Shown piece after piece: positions 1-8,304 of a DNA stretch of 57,073 nt (its first letter is position 1; the number at the start of each line of letters is the position of its first letter). The stretch covers positions 1 through 57,073 of the forward strand of contig CAIMEA010000027.1 of the NCBI GenBank assembly GCA_903839845.1. Reading direction: 5' to 3'. The notes below the pieces were generated by a model, which saw only the letters and a program-made list of their open reading frames with translations, made no database searches and had not been told where the DNA came from. This DNA comes from an uncultured Hyphomicrobiales bacterium. GTDB taxonomy: Bacteria > Pseudomonadota > Alphaproteobacteria > Rhizobiales > Xanthobacteraceae. The position numbers were made by a program, and so were the translations under genes.

Positions 1-741
1 ATCGCCGGCATTGGCGGCGGCGCGCTGACCTCGCTGGTCGGCGGCGCGGCTGTCGTCACCTATCCGGCTTTAATCGCCGCCGGCATTGCGCCGCTGCCGG
101 CCACCGCCTGCAATCTCTGCGCCTCGTTTCCCGGCGCATTCCTCGCTGCATTGTCGGATCGCGGCCAGTTGCCAAAATTCGATCGCCCCTTTATCGGCAT
201 GGTGCTGGCTTCGGTGCTGGGCGCGGCGCTGGGCGCGTTGCTGCTCATGGCAACGCCGCAGCGTGTGTTTGCCATTCTGGTGCCGCTGCTGCTTGGCTTT
301 GCCACCGTGCTGTTCGCCTTCGCCAAACCGATCGGCGACTGGCTGCGCGCCCGCGCGCACAGCAAGGGCCGCGCCATCGACTTCAGCGTCACCAATCTGA
401 AAATGCTTCTGCCGGTGTCGTTCTACGGCGGCTATTTCGGCGCCGGCGTCGGCGTGCTGCTGCTGGCTGTCATGACATTGGCGACGCGCGGCGATTACCG
501 TTCGGCCAATGTCGCGAAAAATCTGGTGACCAGCCTCAACAGCGGCGTCGCGGCGGCGATCTTCATCTCGCAGGGCATCGTCATCTGGCCGCAGACTTTG
601 GCGCTGATGGCGGGCTCCATCATCGGCGGCCAGCTCGGCGCGTCGATCGCGCGTGTCGCGCCGCGCGAGGTGATGCGCATCGCCGTCACCGCCGTCGGCG
701 CGCTGCTCACCTGCTATTTCGCCTGGCATTACTGGTTCTAA
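1..741 (+). CDS. TSUP family (TauE/SafE) membrane exporter, 5'-truncated
   Basis: The reading frame is open from the first base of the window, so the start codon lies outside. About 246 residues are visible, close to the usual 250-265 of the TSUP (TauE/SafE, DUF81) family, so only a short N-terminus is missing. The protein is a series of Gly/Ala-rich hydrophobic segments. The visible part begins with a glycine-rich stretch (IAGIGGGAL), and a related repeat with GGYFGAGVGV lies in the second half, as expected for the internally duplicated fold. Members move sulfite, sulfonates or other organic anions across the inner membrane; the substrate here is unknown. The stop at 739-741 directly abuts the stop of the convergent hydrolase gene. 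Confidence 0.88.
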   Translation: MAGIGGGALTSLVGGAAVVTYPALIAAGIAPLPATACNLCASFPGAFLAALSDRGQLPKFDRPFIGMVLASVLGAALGALLLMATPQRVFAILVPLLLGFATVLFAFAKPIGDWLRARAHSKGRAIDFSVTNLKMLLPVSFYGGYFGAGVGVLLLAVMTLATRGDYRSANVAKNLVTSLNSGVAAAIFISQGIVIWPQTLALMAGSIIGGQLGASIARVAPREVMRIAVTAVGALLTCYFAWHYWF

Positions 742-1587
742 TTAAAGAACGATATCCTGCGTCTGCCGCGCCAGCTCCACGACACGCTTGGTCATCGCGC
801 TGTTCGGATCGGTCAGCGGATCGAGCACGGTGAAATGATTGGCGCCGGCGATTTCTTCGTAGCGCGTTTGCGCCGTACCCTTCCAGCCGTCGGCAATAAT
901 TTTGCTCTGGCGCAGAAACTCCCCCGACTCAATGTCGCCGACGACAGCATCGAGCGTGCGCCCGACCGGCACCTGCCAATAGAGCGGCGAAACATCATGC
1001 GCGGTTTTGTCGGTGAGTTTGAGATCGATGTTCTGCGAAACTTTTGTCAGCGGCGCGAGATCGAACACACCGGAGATCGCGTAAGCCGCCGGCACCAGAT
1101 CGTTCGGCGCGCTGGGGTCGAGCGTCGTCCATTCGGTCGCGGCCATGCAGGCGGCGAGATGACCGCCGGCCGAATGCCCATAGACCATCACGCGCTTCCT
1201 GTGCGTGTGCCAGAGCGTCAGCACCGCCGCGCGCATCTGTCCGACGATATCGGCGATTGTCACGGCGGGACACAGATCGTAGCCGACGACAGCGACGCTC
1301 ACGCCATTCGCATTGGCGCCTTGCGCCATCTGGCTGAACATTGACGGCGCGAGCGCGCGCCACCAGCCGCCGTGAATGAACATCGCCAGTGGTGCGTCGG
1401 CGCTCGCGTCTTTGCCGGGAAAAAGATCGATGGTTTGGCGCGCCGATGGGCCATAAGAAATACCAAGCTTCGCGCCCGGCGAGGCGGCGCGATAGGCGTC
1501 GGTTTCCTTCTGCCATCGCTCGAAGATCGCCGGATGTTCCGGCACGCGGGCGCGGTTGTCGTATTCTTTTTCGTAGTCGATCGGCAT
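742..1587 (-). CDS. Alpha/beta hydrolase, kynurenine formamidase-like
   Basis: A 281-residue alpha/beta hydrolase. The oxyanion-hole HGGWW motif and the nucleophile elbow GHSAGG are both present. A likely acid Asp (VVGDIESG) and a late His (GANHFTVLD) complete a Ser-Asp-His triad. HGGWW plus GHSAGG is typical of arylformamidase/kynurenine formamidase and related esterases, so an amidase or esterase role in the cytoplasm is likely; no tryptophan-catabolism neighbour supports a firm call. I start at ATG 1587 (MPIDYEKEYD). The frame stays open to 1716, but that extension only translates a palindromic repeat (1603-1686). It is convergent with the TSUP gene, stop to stop. Confidence 0.8.
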   Translation of the reverse strand: MPIDYEKEYDNRARVPEHPAIFERWQKETDAYRAASPGAKLGISYGPSARQTIDLFPGKDASADAPLAMFIHGGWWRALAPSMFSQMAQGANANGVSVAVVGYDLCPAVTIADIVGQMRAAVLTLWHTHRKRVMVYGHSAGGHLAACMAATEWTTLDPSAPNDLVPAAYAISGVFDLAPLTKVSQNIDLKLTDKTAHDVSPLYWQVPVGRTLDAVVGDIESGEFLRQSKIIADGWKGTAQTRYEEIAGANHFTVLDPLTDPNSAMTKRVVELARQTQDIVL

Positions 1588-1602
1588 CGAACGATCCTTG
1601 TC

Positions 1603-1686
1603 ATGGCCGGGCTTGTCCCGGCCATCCCGCTTAGGGAGGAGCTCTGTTGCTATCCTAAGCGGGGTCACCGGGACAAGCCCGGTGAC
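1603..1686. repeat. Composite palindromic intergenic repeat
   Basis: Three nested or adjacent inverted repeats. ATGGCCGGG (1603-1611) pairs with CCCGGCCAT (1617-1625). CCCGCTTAG (1626-1634) pairs with CTAAGCGGG (1655-1663). GTCACCGGG (1664-1672) pairs with CCCGGTGAC (1678-1686). The two outer hairpins are also complementary to each other (1609-1621 with 1668-1680), so the whole unit could fold as a cruciform. It fills the gap between the divergent hydrolase and mmcB genes. Such GGGCTTGTCCCGG elements recur in Bradyrhizobium-like genomes (recollection, not searched). Confidence 0.75.
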
Positions 1687-1718
1687 GACAACCCCAATTT
1701 CCGCTACTTTCGTCACTT

Positions 1719-2204
1719 ATGCCGCCTGCCAGCAAACCCCTCCTCGTGCCCATCGACGGCCGCCAGTCGGAGACCGCGCTTTCCGTCGCGCGCGGCACCG
1801 CGCGGCTGCTGCATGCGCATGGATTTTCCGTGGTCAGCGAATTGCCGTTGCCGTCCGGCCGGAGGGCCGATCTGGTGGCGCTCGATTCGAGCGGCACGAT
1901 CTGGATCGTCGAGATCAAATCCTCGGTCGCCGATTTTCGCGCCGACCAGAAATGGCAGGACTACCGCGCCCACTGCGACCGGCTGTTCTTCGCCACCGCG
2001 CAGGATGTGCCGTGCGACATCTTCCCGCCCGACGCTGGCCTCATCGTTGCCGATGCCTTCGGCGCGGAATTTCATTGCGAAGCGCCCGAGCATCGCCTGG
2101 CGGCGGCGACGCGCAAGGCGATGCTGCTGCTGTTTGCCCGCGCCGCGGCGATGCGGTTGCAGTCGCTGGTCGATCCCACCGGGCCTTACGAGGCGATGAA
2201 TTAG
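1719..2204 (+). CDS. mmcB: MmcB family DNA repair protein
   Basis: A 161-residue protein matching the MmcB-like family (PF06319). It has an N-terminal region with VARGTARLLHAHG, then a nuclease-like core: E (SELPLPSGRRADLVAL), D (RADLVALD) and the E-I-K motif (IVEIKSS), followed by the conserved DYRAHCDRLFF segment. The D-...-E-x-K arrangement is that of PD-(D/E)XK endonuclease-fold proteins. In Caulobacter MmcB is an SOS-induced DNA-damage protein; the biochemical role is not settled. ATG 1719 lies just past the composite repeat. It converges with the response regulator gene downstream. I see no obvious LexA box, but the upstream gap is short and repeat-filled. Confidence 0.85.
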   Translation: MPPASKPLLVPIDGRQSETALSVARGTARLLHAHGFSVVSELPLPSGRRADLVALDSSGTIWIVEIKSSVADFRADQKWQDYRAHCDRLFFATAQDVPCDIFPPDAGLIVADAFGAEFHCEAPEHRLAAATRKAMLLLFARAAAMRLQSLVDPTGPYEAMN

Positions 2205-2215
2205 CCACAGCCGTC

Positions 2216-2237
2216 ATCGTCCGCGAAGGCGGACGAT
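2216..2237. repeat. Short palindromic repeat (REP-like)
   Basis: ATCGTCCGC (2216-2224) and GCGGACGAT (2229-2237) form a perfect 9-bp inverted repeat around GAAG, between the convergent mmcB and regA-type genes. A related hairpin with the GCCGCGAAGGCGG core is found at 25931-25956. It could also serve as a bidirectional transcription stop, but no T-run follows. Confidence 0.6.
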
Positions 2238-2253
2238 CCAGCGCTTGACGATC

Positions 2254-2847
2254 TCAGCGCGGCGCCCTTTTGGCCAGAATCCGCTGGAGTGTACGCCGGT
2301 GCATGTTCAGCCGGCGCGCCGTCTCCGAAACATTGCGGCCGCATAATTCGTAGATGCGCTGGATATGCTCCCAGCGCACGCGGTCGGCCGACATCGGATT
2401 TTCGGGCGGCTCGATCTTGATGTTCTCGTGCGCGAGCAGCGCGGCCAGCACGTCGTCGGCGTCGACGGGCTTGGCCAGATAATCGACGGCGCCCAGCTTC
2501 ACGGCATTGACCGCCGTGGCGATGTTGCCATAGCCGGTGAGGATGATGCCGCGCGCGTCCGGCCGCTGACGCTTGAGCGCGGAAATGACATCGAGCCCGT
2601 TGCCGTCGCCGAGCCGCATGTCGACCACAGCGAAGGCCGGCGCGGCGCGCTCGACCTGCGACAGCCCATCGGCGACCGATTCGGCTGTGGTCACGGTAAA
2701 GCCGCGCTGCTCCAGCGCCTTGGCCAGCCGCTGCAGAAAGGAACGGTCGTCTTCGACGACCAGCACGGTTCGCTCGCCCGTATAATCGATAGCAACCGGC
2801 GCGCCGGCGATGTCGTTCATGGCAAGATTCACGGTTTCATTCCACAT
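2254..2847 (-). CDS. actR: Redox response regulator ActR/RegA (PrrA, RegR)
   Basis: 197 residues. The receiver domain is at about 25-135: acidic pair EDD, phospho-acceptor Asp in VVDMRLGDGNG, Thr in ILTGYG, Lys in YLAKP. A short linker with proline follows, then a Fis-type helix-turn-helix at the C-terminus (NVSETARRLNMHRRTLQRILAKR). That helix is nearly invariant in the RegA/PrrA/ActR family and sets it apart from other regulators. In relatives the phosphorylated protein controls respiration, CO2 and nitrogen fixation, or photosynthesis genes. It lies 87 bp downstream of its sensor kinase gene, same strand. ATG 2847 and ATG 2820 (MNDIAGAP) are both possible starts. Confidence 0.93.
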   Translation of the reverse strand: MWNETVNLAMNDIAGAPVAIDYTGERTVLVVEDDRSFLQRLAKALEQRGFTVTTAESVADGLSQVERAAPAFAVVDMRLGDGNGLDVISALKRQRPDARGIILTGYGNIATAVNAVKLGAVDYLAKPVDADDVLAALLAHENIKIEPPENPMSADRVRWEHIQRIYELCGRNVSETARRLNMHRRTLQRILAKRAPR

Positions 2848-2934
2848 TTGGCCGTTTTAGGCGTTCTGGACGCGGTCACACCCTATTATACCGCGTAAAA
2901 ATCGTATAAACAAATGGCAATAGCGCCCGCCCGA

Positions 2935-4254
2935 TCACGTCGGCGCGAAGCTCAGCAACCGCTCGAATTCGCTGCGGTTCCAACGCAATGTGACGATAGC
3001 GCCGCGGTATGGCGGCGCGCGGTTGGCGAAGTTCAAGGTCGCGCCGGATCGCTCGAGCAGGGTTTTGGCGATGAAAAAGCCGAGACCCAGCCCGGTCGGC
3101 TCGCCGTCGTCATTGCCGGGCTTGCGGCGCCGGCTGGTGACATAGGGTTCGCCGATGCGGTCGAGAATATCGGGCGCAAAGCCCGGCCCGTCGTCGCTGA
3201 TGGCGACCTCGATCGTCTCATCGTCCCACCGCGCCACAACGTCGACGCGCTCGTGCGCGAAGTCGACGGCGTTTTCCAGCAGATTGCCGAGCCCGTACAA
3301 AATCGCCGGATTGCGCGCGCCGACCGGTTCCGCCGCGCGGTCGTCGGGCACGCTGACGCCGATGGCGACGCCGAAATCGCGGTGCGGCGCGACCACCTCC
3401 TCGATCAGCGAGGTCAGCGGCGTGCGGTCGAACGGCTCGCCGCTCGACGACAATTCGGTCAGCTTGGCGAGAATGTCGCGGCAGCGCGTCGCCTGCGAGC
3501 GCAACAGCCGCACGTCCTCGCCATGCGGCGCGTCGGCGGGGATTGCGTTCTCCAGCTCCTTGGCGATCACCGAAATGGTCGAGAGAGGCGTGCCGAGTTC
3601 ATGCGCGGCGGCGGCAGCGAGCCCGTCGAGCTGCGACAGATGCTGCTCGCGCGTCAGCACCAGTTCGGTGGCGGCGAGCGCGTCGGCGAGTTGCCGCGAT
3701 TCCTCGGTGATCTGCCAAGCGTAGACGCCGATGAAACCGATCGCCAGCAGGATCGAGAGCCAGACCCCCATCATGTAGATCGGCGGCAGCTTCAGCGGAT
3801 CGTCATCGTCCCACGGCAAGGGATAGTGAACGAAGACAAGCACGGTGGCGCAGGCGACGGCGAAGGCGCCCAGCATGATGGTGAAGCGCGGCGGCAGCGC
3901 CGTCGCCGATAGCAGAACCGGACCGAGAAACAGGAAGGCGAACGGGTTCTGCAATCCGCCGGTCAGGAAAATCAGCACCGCCAGTTCGGCGATGTCGAAG
4001 GCCAAGAGCCAGGCGGCGCGGTCGGGCTCTAGGCGCTGGGTCAGATGAAAGCGCAGCCGCAGCGCGATGTTGAGCCAGGCCGACAGTGCGATCACGGCGA
4101 GACAGGCCCAGATCGGCAATTCGAAATCGAGCCCGACATAAACCACCAGCACAGCGGTGCTCTGGCCGATGACGGCGAGCCAGCGCAACCGCACCAGCGT
4201 ATCGAGGCGGACATTGCGGCGCGGATGATTGTCGGCAAGGCCAAAGGCGGGCAT
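2935..4254 (-). CDS. actS: Redox sensor histidine kinase ActS/RegB (PrrB, RegS)
   Basis: 439 residues from ATG 4254 (MPAFGLADNH); a longer TTG-started version to 4290 is less likely. The N-terminal half has about six hydrophobic segments. The GGLQNPF motif matches the GGXXNPF loop implicated in quinone sensing in RegB. The cytoplasmic part has the H-box (AAHELGTPLST), the RegB-type redox cysteine in QATRCRDIL, an N-box (NLLENAVDFA) and ATP-lid motifs (DDGPGFAPDIL; GLGLGFFIAKTLL). It should autophosphorylate when the quinone pool is reduced and pass phosphate to ActR, its downstream neighbour. It is divergent from the ABC exporter genes. Confidence 0.93.
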   Translation of the reverse strand: MPAFGLADNHPRRNVRLDTLVRLRWLAVIGQSTAVLVVYVGLDFELPIWACLAVIALSAWLNIALRLRFHLTQRLEPDRAAWLLAFDIAELAVLIFLTGGLQNPFAFLFLGPVLLSATALPPRFTIMLGAFAVACATVLVFVHYPLPWDDDDPLKLPPIYMMGVWLSILLAIGFIGVYAWQITEESRQLADALAATELVLTREQHLSQLDGLAAAAAHELGTPLSTISVIAKELENAIPADAPHGEDVRLLRSQATRCRDILAKLTELSSSGEPFDRTPLTSLIEEVVAPHRDFGVAIGVSVPDDRAAEPVGARNPAILYGLGNLLENAVDFAHERVDVVARWDDETIEVAISDDGPGFAPDILDRIGEPYVTSRRRKPGNDDGEPTGLGLGFFIAKTLLERSGATLNFANRAPPYRGAIVTLRWNRSEFERLLSFAPT

Positions 4255-4357
4255 GCGGCCAGTGTAGCGGCTGGGGCTCGGTAGCACCAATTGCGCACAA
4301 GGTCGCGCCGCGCCGGCCCTTGCGCTTCGCCCCGCGCGGCGTCACATCTGGGCGGTC

Positions 4358-5119
4358 ATGGATGTAACGCCTGCGCCCGCCATTGCCGTCGATAATCTGG
4401 TCAAACGCTACAAGACCGCGACCGCCGTCGACGGCATTTCATTCCAACTGGCCCCCGGCACGGTCACCGGCCTCCTGGGCGGCAATGGCGCCGGCAAGAC
4501 CACGACCATCGCCATGATCATGGGCCTGGTCAGCCCCACCGCCGGCACCGTCGCGGTGCTTGGCGCAGAGATGCCGCGGCAACGCTACCGCGTCCTGCAC
4601 CGGATGAATTTCGAGAGCCCTTACGTCAATATGCCGATGCGGCTGACCGTGCGGCAGAACCTGTCGGTGTTCGCGCAACTTTACGCGGTCGCCGACGAGG
4701 CCGCCCGTATCGCCCGCCTCGCCGCCGATCTCGATCTCACCGAGTTTCTCGATCGGCCGGCCGGCAAGCTGTCGGCGGGGCAGAAGACGCGGGTGTCGCT
4801 CGCCAAGTCTCTCCTGAACAAGCCGGACGTTCTGTTGCTCGACGAGCCGACCGCCTCGCTCGATCCCGACACCGCCGACTGGGTGCGGACGCATCTCGAG
4901 CGTTACCGCGCCGAGACCGGCGCCACCATTCTGCTCGCCTCGCACAACATGAACGAGGTCGAGCGCCTGTGCGAGCGCGTCATCATCATGAAAAAGGGCC
5001 GCGTCGAGGATGACGACACGCCGGCGCGTCTGCTTGCGCGCTACAGCCGCGAGACCCTGGAAGAAGTGTTCCTCGACGTCGCGCGCGGGCGCGATCGGCA
5101 GCGCGAGGTAACAGGATGA
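4358..5119 (+). CDS. ABC transporter ATP-binding protein (ABC-2 exporter)
   Basis: 253 residues with Walker A (GGNGAGKTTT), a signature motif in the variant form LSAGQKTRV, Walker B plus D-loop (VLLLDEPTASLD) and the H-loop His (LLASHNMNEV). It is the nucleotide-binding subunit for the permease that follows; the two genes overlap by ATGA (5116-5119), so translation is coupled. ABC-2 systems of this kind usually export drugs, lipids or polysaccharide; the substrate cannot be read from sequence. The start ATG 4358 sits about 100 bp from the start of the divergent sensor kinase. Confidence 0.9.
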   Translation: MDVTPAPAIAVDNLVKRYKTATAVDGISFQLAPGTVTGLLGGNGAGKTTTIAMIMGLVSPTAGTVAVLGAEMPRQRYRVLHRMNFESPYVNMPMRLTVRQNLSVFAQLYAVADEAARIARLAADLDLTEFLDRPAGKLSAGQKTRVSLAKSLLNKPDVLLLDEPTASLDPDTADWVRTHLERYRAETGATILLASHNMNEVERLCERVIIMKKGRVEDDDTPARLLARYSRETLEEVFLDVARGRDRQREVTG

Positions 5120-5928
5120 ACGATGCCGGCCTCGAATTCTCCCTCAACCGCGTCGCCGCGATGGTGCGGCGTTATTGGTATCTGCTGATCTCGTCCTGGC
5201 CGCGCCTGCTCGATCTGGTCTATTGGCCGGCGGTGCAGATGCTGATGTGGGGCTTTCTGCAGACCTACGTGTCGAGCAACTCCGGCTACTTCGCCAATGC
5301 CGCCGGCGTGTTCATCGGCGCGGTGCTGCTGTGGGACATTCTGTTTCGCGGCCAGCTCGGCTTCTCTATTTCGTTTCTCGAGGAAATGTGGGCGCGCAAT
5401 TTCGGCAACCTGATGATGTCGCCGTTGCGCCCCGCTGAATTCATCTCGGCATTGATGATCATGAGCCTGGTGCGGCTCGCGATCGGCATGGTCCCGGTGA
5501 CGCTCCTCGCCATCGCCTTCTTCGGTTTCAATCTGTGGTCGATGGGCCTGGCGCTGGTCGCCTTCTTCATCAATCTCATTCTGACAAGCTGGGCGATCGG
5601 CATCTTTGTCGCCGGCCTTTTGCTGAGGAACGGCATGGGCGCCGAGAGCATGGCCTGGACCATCATGTTCCTGTTTCTGCCGCTGACCTGCGTCTATTAC
5701 CCAGTGGCGGTGCTGCCGCATTGGCTGCAATACGTCGCCTGGAGCCTGCCGCCGACCTATGTGTTCGAGGGCATGCGGGCGCTGTTGATCGACCACGTCT
5801 TCCGCTTCGACCTGATGCTGGAGGCCTTCGCCTTCAATGTCGTGCTGTTTGCCGGCGCGGTTTTCGCGTTTTTGAAGCTTCTGGACAGCGCGCGCACGCA
5901 GGGGTCGTTGCTGCAGGGTGCCGACTAG
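5116..5928 (+). CDS. ABC-2 type transporter permease
   Basis: 270 residues with about six hydrophobic segments and no cleavable signal, typical of the ABC-2 permease family (NodJ-like). The conserved LSWSLPPTYVFEGMR-like segment is seen near the C-terminus (AWSLPPTYVFEGMRAL). It starts inside the stop of the ATPase gene and is thus its partner in one inner-membrane exporter. After the stop the GC content drops sharply, with an inverted repeat at 5934-5953, before the PHB depolymerase gene. Confidence 0.87.
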   Translation: MNDAGLEFSLNRVAAMVRRYWYLLISSWPRLLDLVYWPAVQMLMWGFLQTYVSSNSGYFANAAGVFIGAVLLWDILFRGQLGFSISFLEEMWARNFGNLMMSPLRPAEFISALMIMSLVRLAIGMVPVTLLAIAFFGFNLWSMGLALVAFFINLILTSWAIGIFVAGLLLRNGMGAESMAWTIMFLFLPLTCVYYPVAVLPHWLQYVAWSLPPTYVFEGMRALLIDHVFRFDLMLEAFAFNVVLFAGAVFAFLKLLDSARTQGSLLQGAD

Positions 5929-5933
5929 GTATC

Positions 5934-5953
5934 TATGTATATGTTTATACATA
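5934..5953. promoter_or_regulatory. AT-rich inverted repeat upstream of phaZ
   Basis: TATGTATA (5934-5941) and TATACATA (5946-5953) are perfect 8-bp arms around TGTT in a region otherwise GC-rich. It lies 50-70 bp before the phaZ start and just after the ABC permease stop. It may be an operator or promoter element for phaZ, or a weak terminator for the ABC pair, since only a short T-rich tail follows. Confidence 0.5.
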
Positions 5954-6003
5954 TATTTTCGGTCGTAAGACGAATCGAAGGAGTTTGGCGTTAGGTTGAC
6001 GGT

Positions 6004-7380
6004 ATGAAGGAAAAACGACACTCTACCGCGGTGCAGCACGAGCCGGGAACTCAGCCAATGCCGATCGGGGAATTCGACGGGGCCGCGACGCTTTCCGGCG
6101 AGCACAGCGCGTTCATGACGACGCCGATGTATTGGCTCTACGAGATGGGCCACGCCGCGCTCGATCCGTCGCGCGCCTTCGCCGACGCGACCAAGCTGTT
6201 CTTCAAAAATCCGATCAACCCGCTGGCACACACCACCTACGGCAAGTCGGTCGCCGCGGCGATGGAGTTGTTCGAACGCACCACGCGCCGCTATGGCCGC
6301 CCGGAATGGCTGATCGAGGACACGATCGTCGGCGGCGAGCGCGTACCGGTGAACATCAAGACGGTATGGGAGCGGCCGTTCTGTCGCCTTTTACATTTCG
6401 AGCGCGCATTCACGCATGTGCCGCGCCGGCCGCAACCGAAAATTCTGATCGTCGCGCCGATGTCTGGCCACTACGCCACGCTGCTGCGCGGCACGGTCGA
6501 GGCCTTCCTGCCCAATCACGACGTGTACATCACCGACTGGCGCAATGCGCGCTCGGTGCCGGTGGCCGAGGGCCGTTTCGACCTCGACGACTATATCGAC
6601 TACCTCATTTCGATCCTGCATATGATGGAAGGCGACGCGCATATCGTCGCCGTGTGTCAGCCGTCGGTGCCGGTGCTGGCCGCCGTCGCCTTGATGGAAG
6701 CCGATAACGATCCTTACGTGCCGCACTCGATGACCTTGATGGGCGGTCCGATCGACACGCGCGTCAAGTCGACCGCGGTCAACAAGCTGGCCGAATCGAA
6801 AGGCATCGACTGGTTCCGCGGTCACGTCATCACCAAGGTGCCTTTCCCGCATCCCGGCGTCATGCGCGACGTCTATCCCGGATTCTTGCAACTGACCGGC
6901 TTTATGTCGATGAACCTCGACCGCCATCTCGAGGCGCACCGCGACCTGTTCCGCAATCTGGTCAAGGGCGACGGCGATTCGGCGACCAAGCACCGCGAGT
7001 TCTACGACGAGTATATGGCGGTCATGGATCTGTCGGCCGAGTTCTATCTGCAGACCGTCGACACCGTATTCATCAAGCATTCCCTGCCGAAGGGTGAGAT
7101 GATGCATCGCGGTCGCCGCGTCGACCCAAGCAAGATTCGCCGTGTCGCACTGATGACGGTGGAAGGCGAACACGACGACATTTCCGGCATTGGCCAGACC
7201 GAGGCGACCCACAAACTCTGCCCGAATATTCCGGCCGAGGACAAGGTGCACTACATGCAGCTCGGCGTCGGCCATTACGGCGTCTTCAACGGCTCCCGCT
7301 TCCGTTCCGAGATTCAGCCGCGCATCGCCGATTTTGCCCTGTCGCATAATGGCGGGCACGGCGGCGGCAAAAAGCGCTGA
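6004..7380 (+). CDS. phaZ: Intracellular polyhydroxyalkanoate (PHB) depolymerase
   Basis: 458 residues from ATG 6004; family members usually begin near MYWLYEMGHAAL, so ATG 6115 or 6127 are alternatives and the first ~37 residues may be untranslated. The family triad is visible. The nucleophile is Cys in AVCQP (intracellular PhaZ enzymes use Cys rather than Ser), the acid is Asp in GEHDDISG, and the base is His in GVGHYGVF. The enzyme hydrolyses native intracellular PHB granules to hydroxybutyrate when carbon is short. No phasin or phaC gene is adjacent. The AT-rich inverted repeat upstream is a candidate control site. Confidence 0.88.
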   Translation: MKEKRHSTAVQHEPGTQPMPIGEFDGAATLSGEHSAFMTTPMYWLYEMGHAALDPSRAFADATKLFFKNPINPLAHTTYGKSVAAAMELFERTTRRYGRPEWLIEDTIVGGERVPVNIKTVWERPFCRLLHFERAFTHVPRRPQPKILIVAPMSGHYATLLRGTVEAFLPNHDVYITDWRNARSVPVAEGRFDLDDYIDYLISILHMMEGDAHIVAVCQPSVPVLAAVALMEADNDPYVPHSMTLMGGPIDTRVKSTAVNKLAESKGIDWFRGHVITKVPFPHPGVMRDVYPGFLQLTGFMSMNLDRHLEAHRDLFRNLVKGDGDSATKHREFYDEYMAVMDLSAEFYLQTVDTVFIKHSLPKGEMMHRGRRVDPSKIRRVALMTVEGEHDDISGIGQTEATHKLCPNIPAEDKVHYMQLGVGHYGVFNGSRFRSEIQPRIADFALSHNGGHGGGKKR

Positions 7381-7470
7381 GCAGCGGCGCGATCGCTGAA
7401 CATTGCCGGCGCCGGCTTTTGTGGCACACTCGCCGCAATTCGATCCTTTGAGTCGGTTTAGGCTCCGCCG

Positions 7471-8229
7471 ATGTCCCTAGCCCTGCGCGCCCTCTTTTCC
7501 AGCCGCACCAGCGAGCCGTCGATCATTACGGTCGCGTTGGATGGCGACGTCATTCCCGTGCAGTTGCGCCGCAACCGGCTGGCGCGCCGCTATACATTGC
7601 GCATACATACCGCGACGCGCGAAGTCGTGCTGACCATGCCGCCGCGCGGCAGCCTGAAGCAGGCGCGCGAATTCGCCCAGCGGCACACGGCCTGGATCGC
7701 CGCACGGCTGAAGCGTCTGCCGTTGCCGCTGCCCTTTGCCGACGGCGCGGTATTGCCGCTGCGCGGCGTCGATCACCGCATTGTCCATCGGCCGGCTGCG
7801 CGCGGCACCGTGTGGATCGAAGCCGAGAGCGCCGACGTCCGGCTCCTGTGTGTCGCCGGCGCGGCGCCGCATGTATCGCGCCGGGTCCGTGATTATCTCA
7901 AGCGCGAAGCCAAGCGCGATCTGGAGGCCGCCAGCAAACAGGCGGCGCTGGCGCTCGGCGTCACGCTCAAGCGCGTGTCGATCCGCGATCAGTCAAGCCG
8001 CTGGGGCTCGTGCTCGACCACCGGCGTCTTGTCTTATTCCTGGCGGCTTATCCTGGCGCCGGGTTTCGTGCTCGACTATCTCGCCGCGCATGAGGCCGCC
8101 CATCTGGTCGAGATGAATCACTCGTGCGCTTTCTGGCGTCAGGTCGAGCGCATTTGCCCGGAATTCAAGAAGGCAAAGGCCTGGCTCGATGCTCATGGCG
8201 CAGATCTGCATCGCTACGGCATGAGCTAG
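7471..8229 (+). CDS. M48/YgjP-type (SprT-like) zinc metallopeptidase
   Basis: 252 residues of the YgjP/DUF45 group. The HEXXH zinc site is seen as AAHEAAHL at about residue 210, with the third ligand in the following MNHSCAFW segment. Upstream is the conserved RDQSSRWGSCS motif. The N-terminal half has the RRxxRRYTLRI pattern common to the family. It is a predicted soluble cytoplasmic protein of unproven activity. The gene stands alone on the plus strand, 90 bp after phaZ and 75 bp before the efflux gene. Confidence 0.85.
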   Translation: MSLALRALFSSRTSEPSIITVALDGDVIPVQLRRNRLARRYTLRIHTATREVVLTMPPRGSLKQAREFAQRHTAWIAARLKRLPLPLPFADGAVLPLRGVDHRIVHRPAARGTVWIEAESADVRLLCVAGAAPHVSRRVRDYLKREAKRDLEAASKQAALALGVTLKRVSIRDQSSRWGSCSTTGVLSYSWRLILAPGFVLDYLAAHEAAHLVEMNHSCAFWRQVERICPEFKKAKAWLDAHGADLHRYGMS

Positions 8230-8304
8230 CGGCGAGCCCTGCCTTGCGCTAGGCACTCGTCATCGCCCGGCTTCCGCTGCGGCACGACACGCGGAAATCC
8301 CCCT

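Noticed and set aside
1588-1716. N-terminal extension of the hydrolase gene
   Set aside because: It only translates the palindromic repeat at 1603-1686; ATG 1587 gives the family-typical N-terminus.
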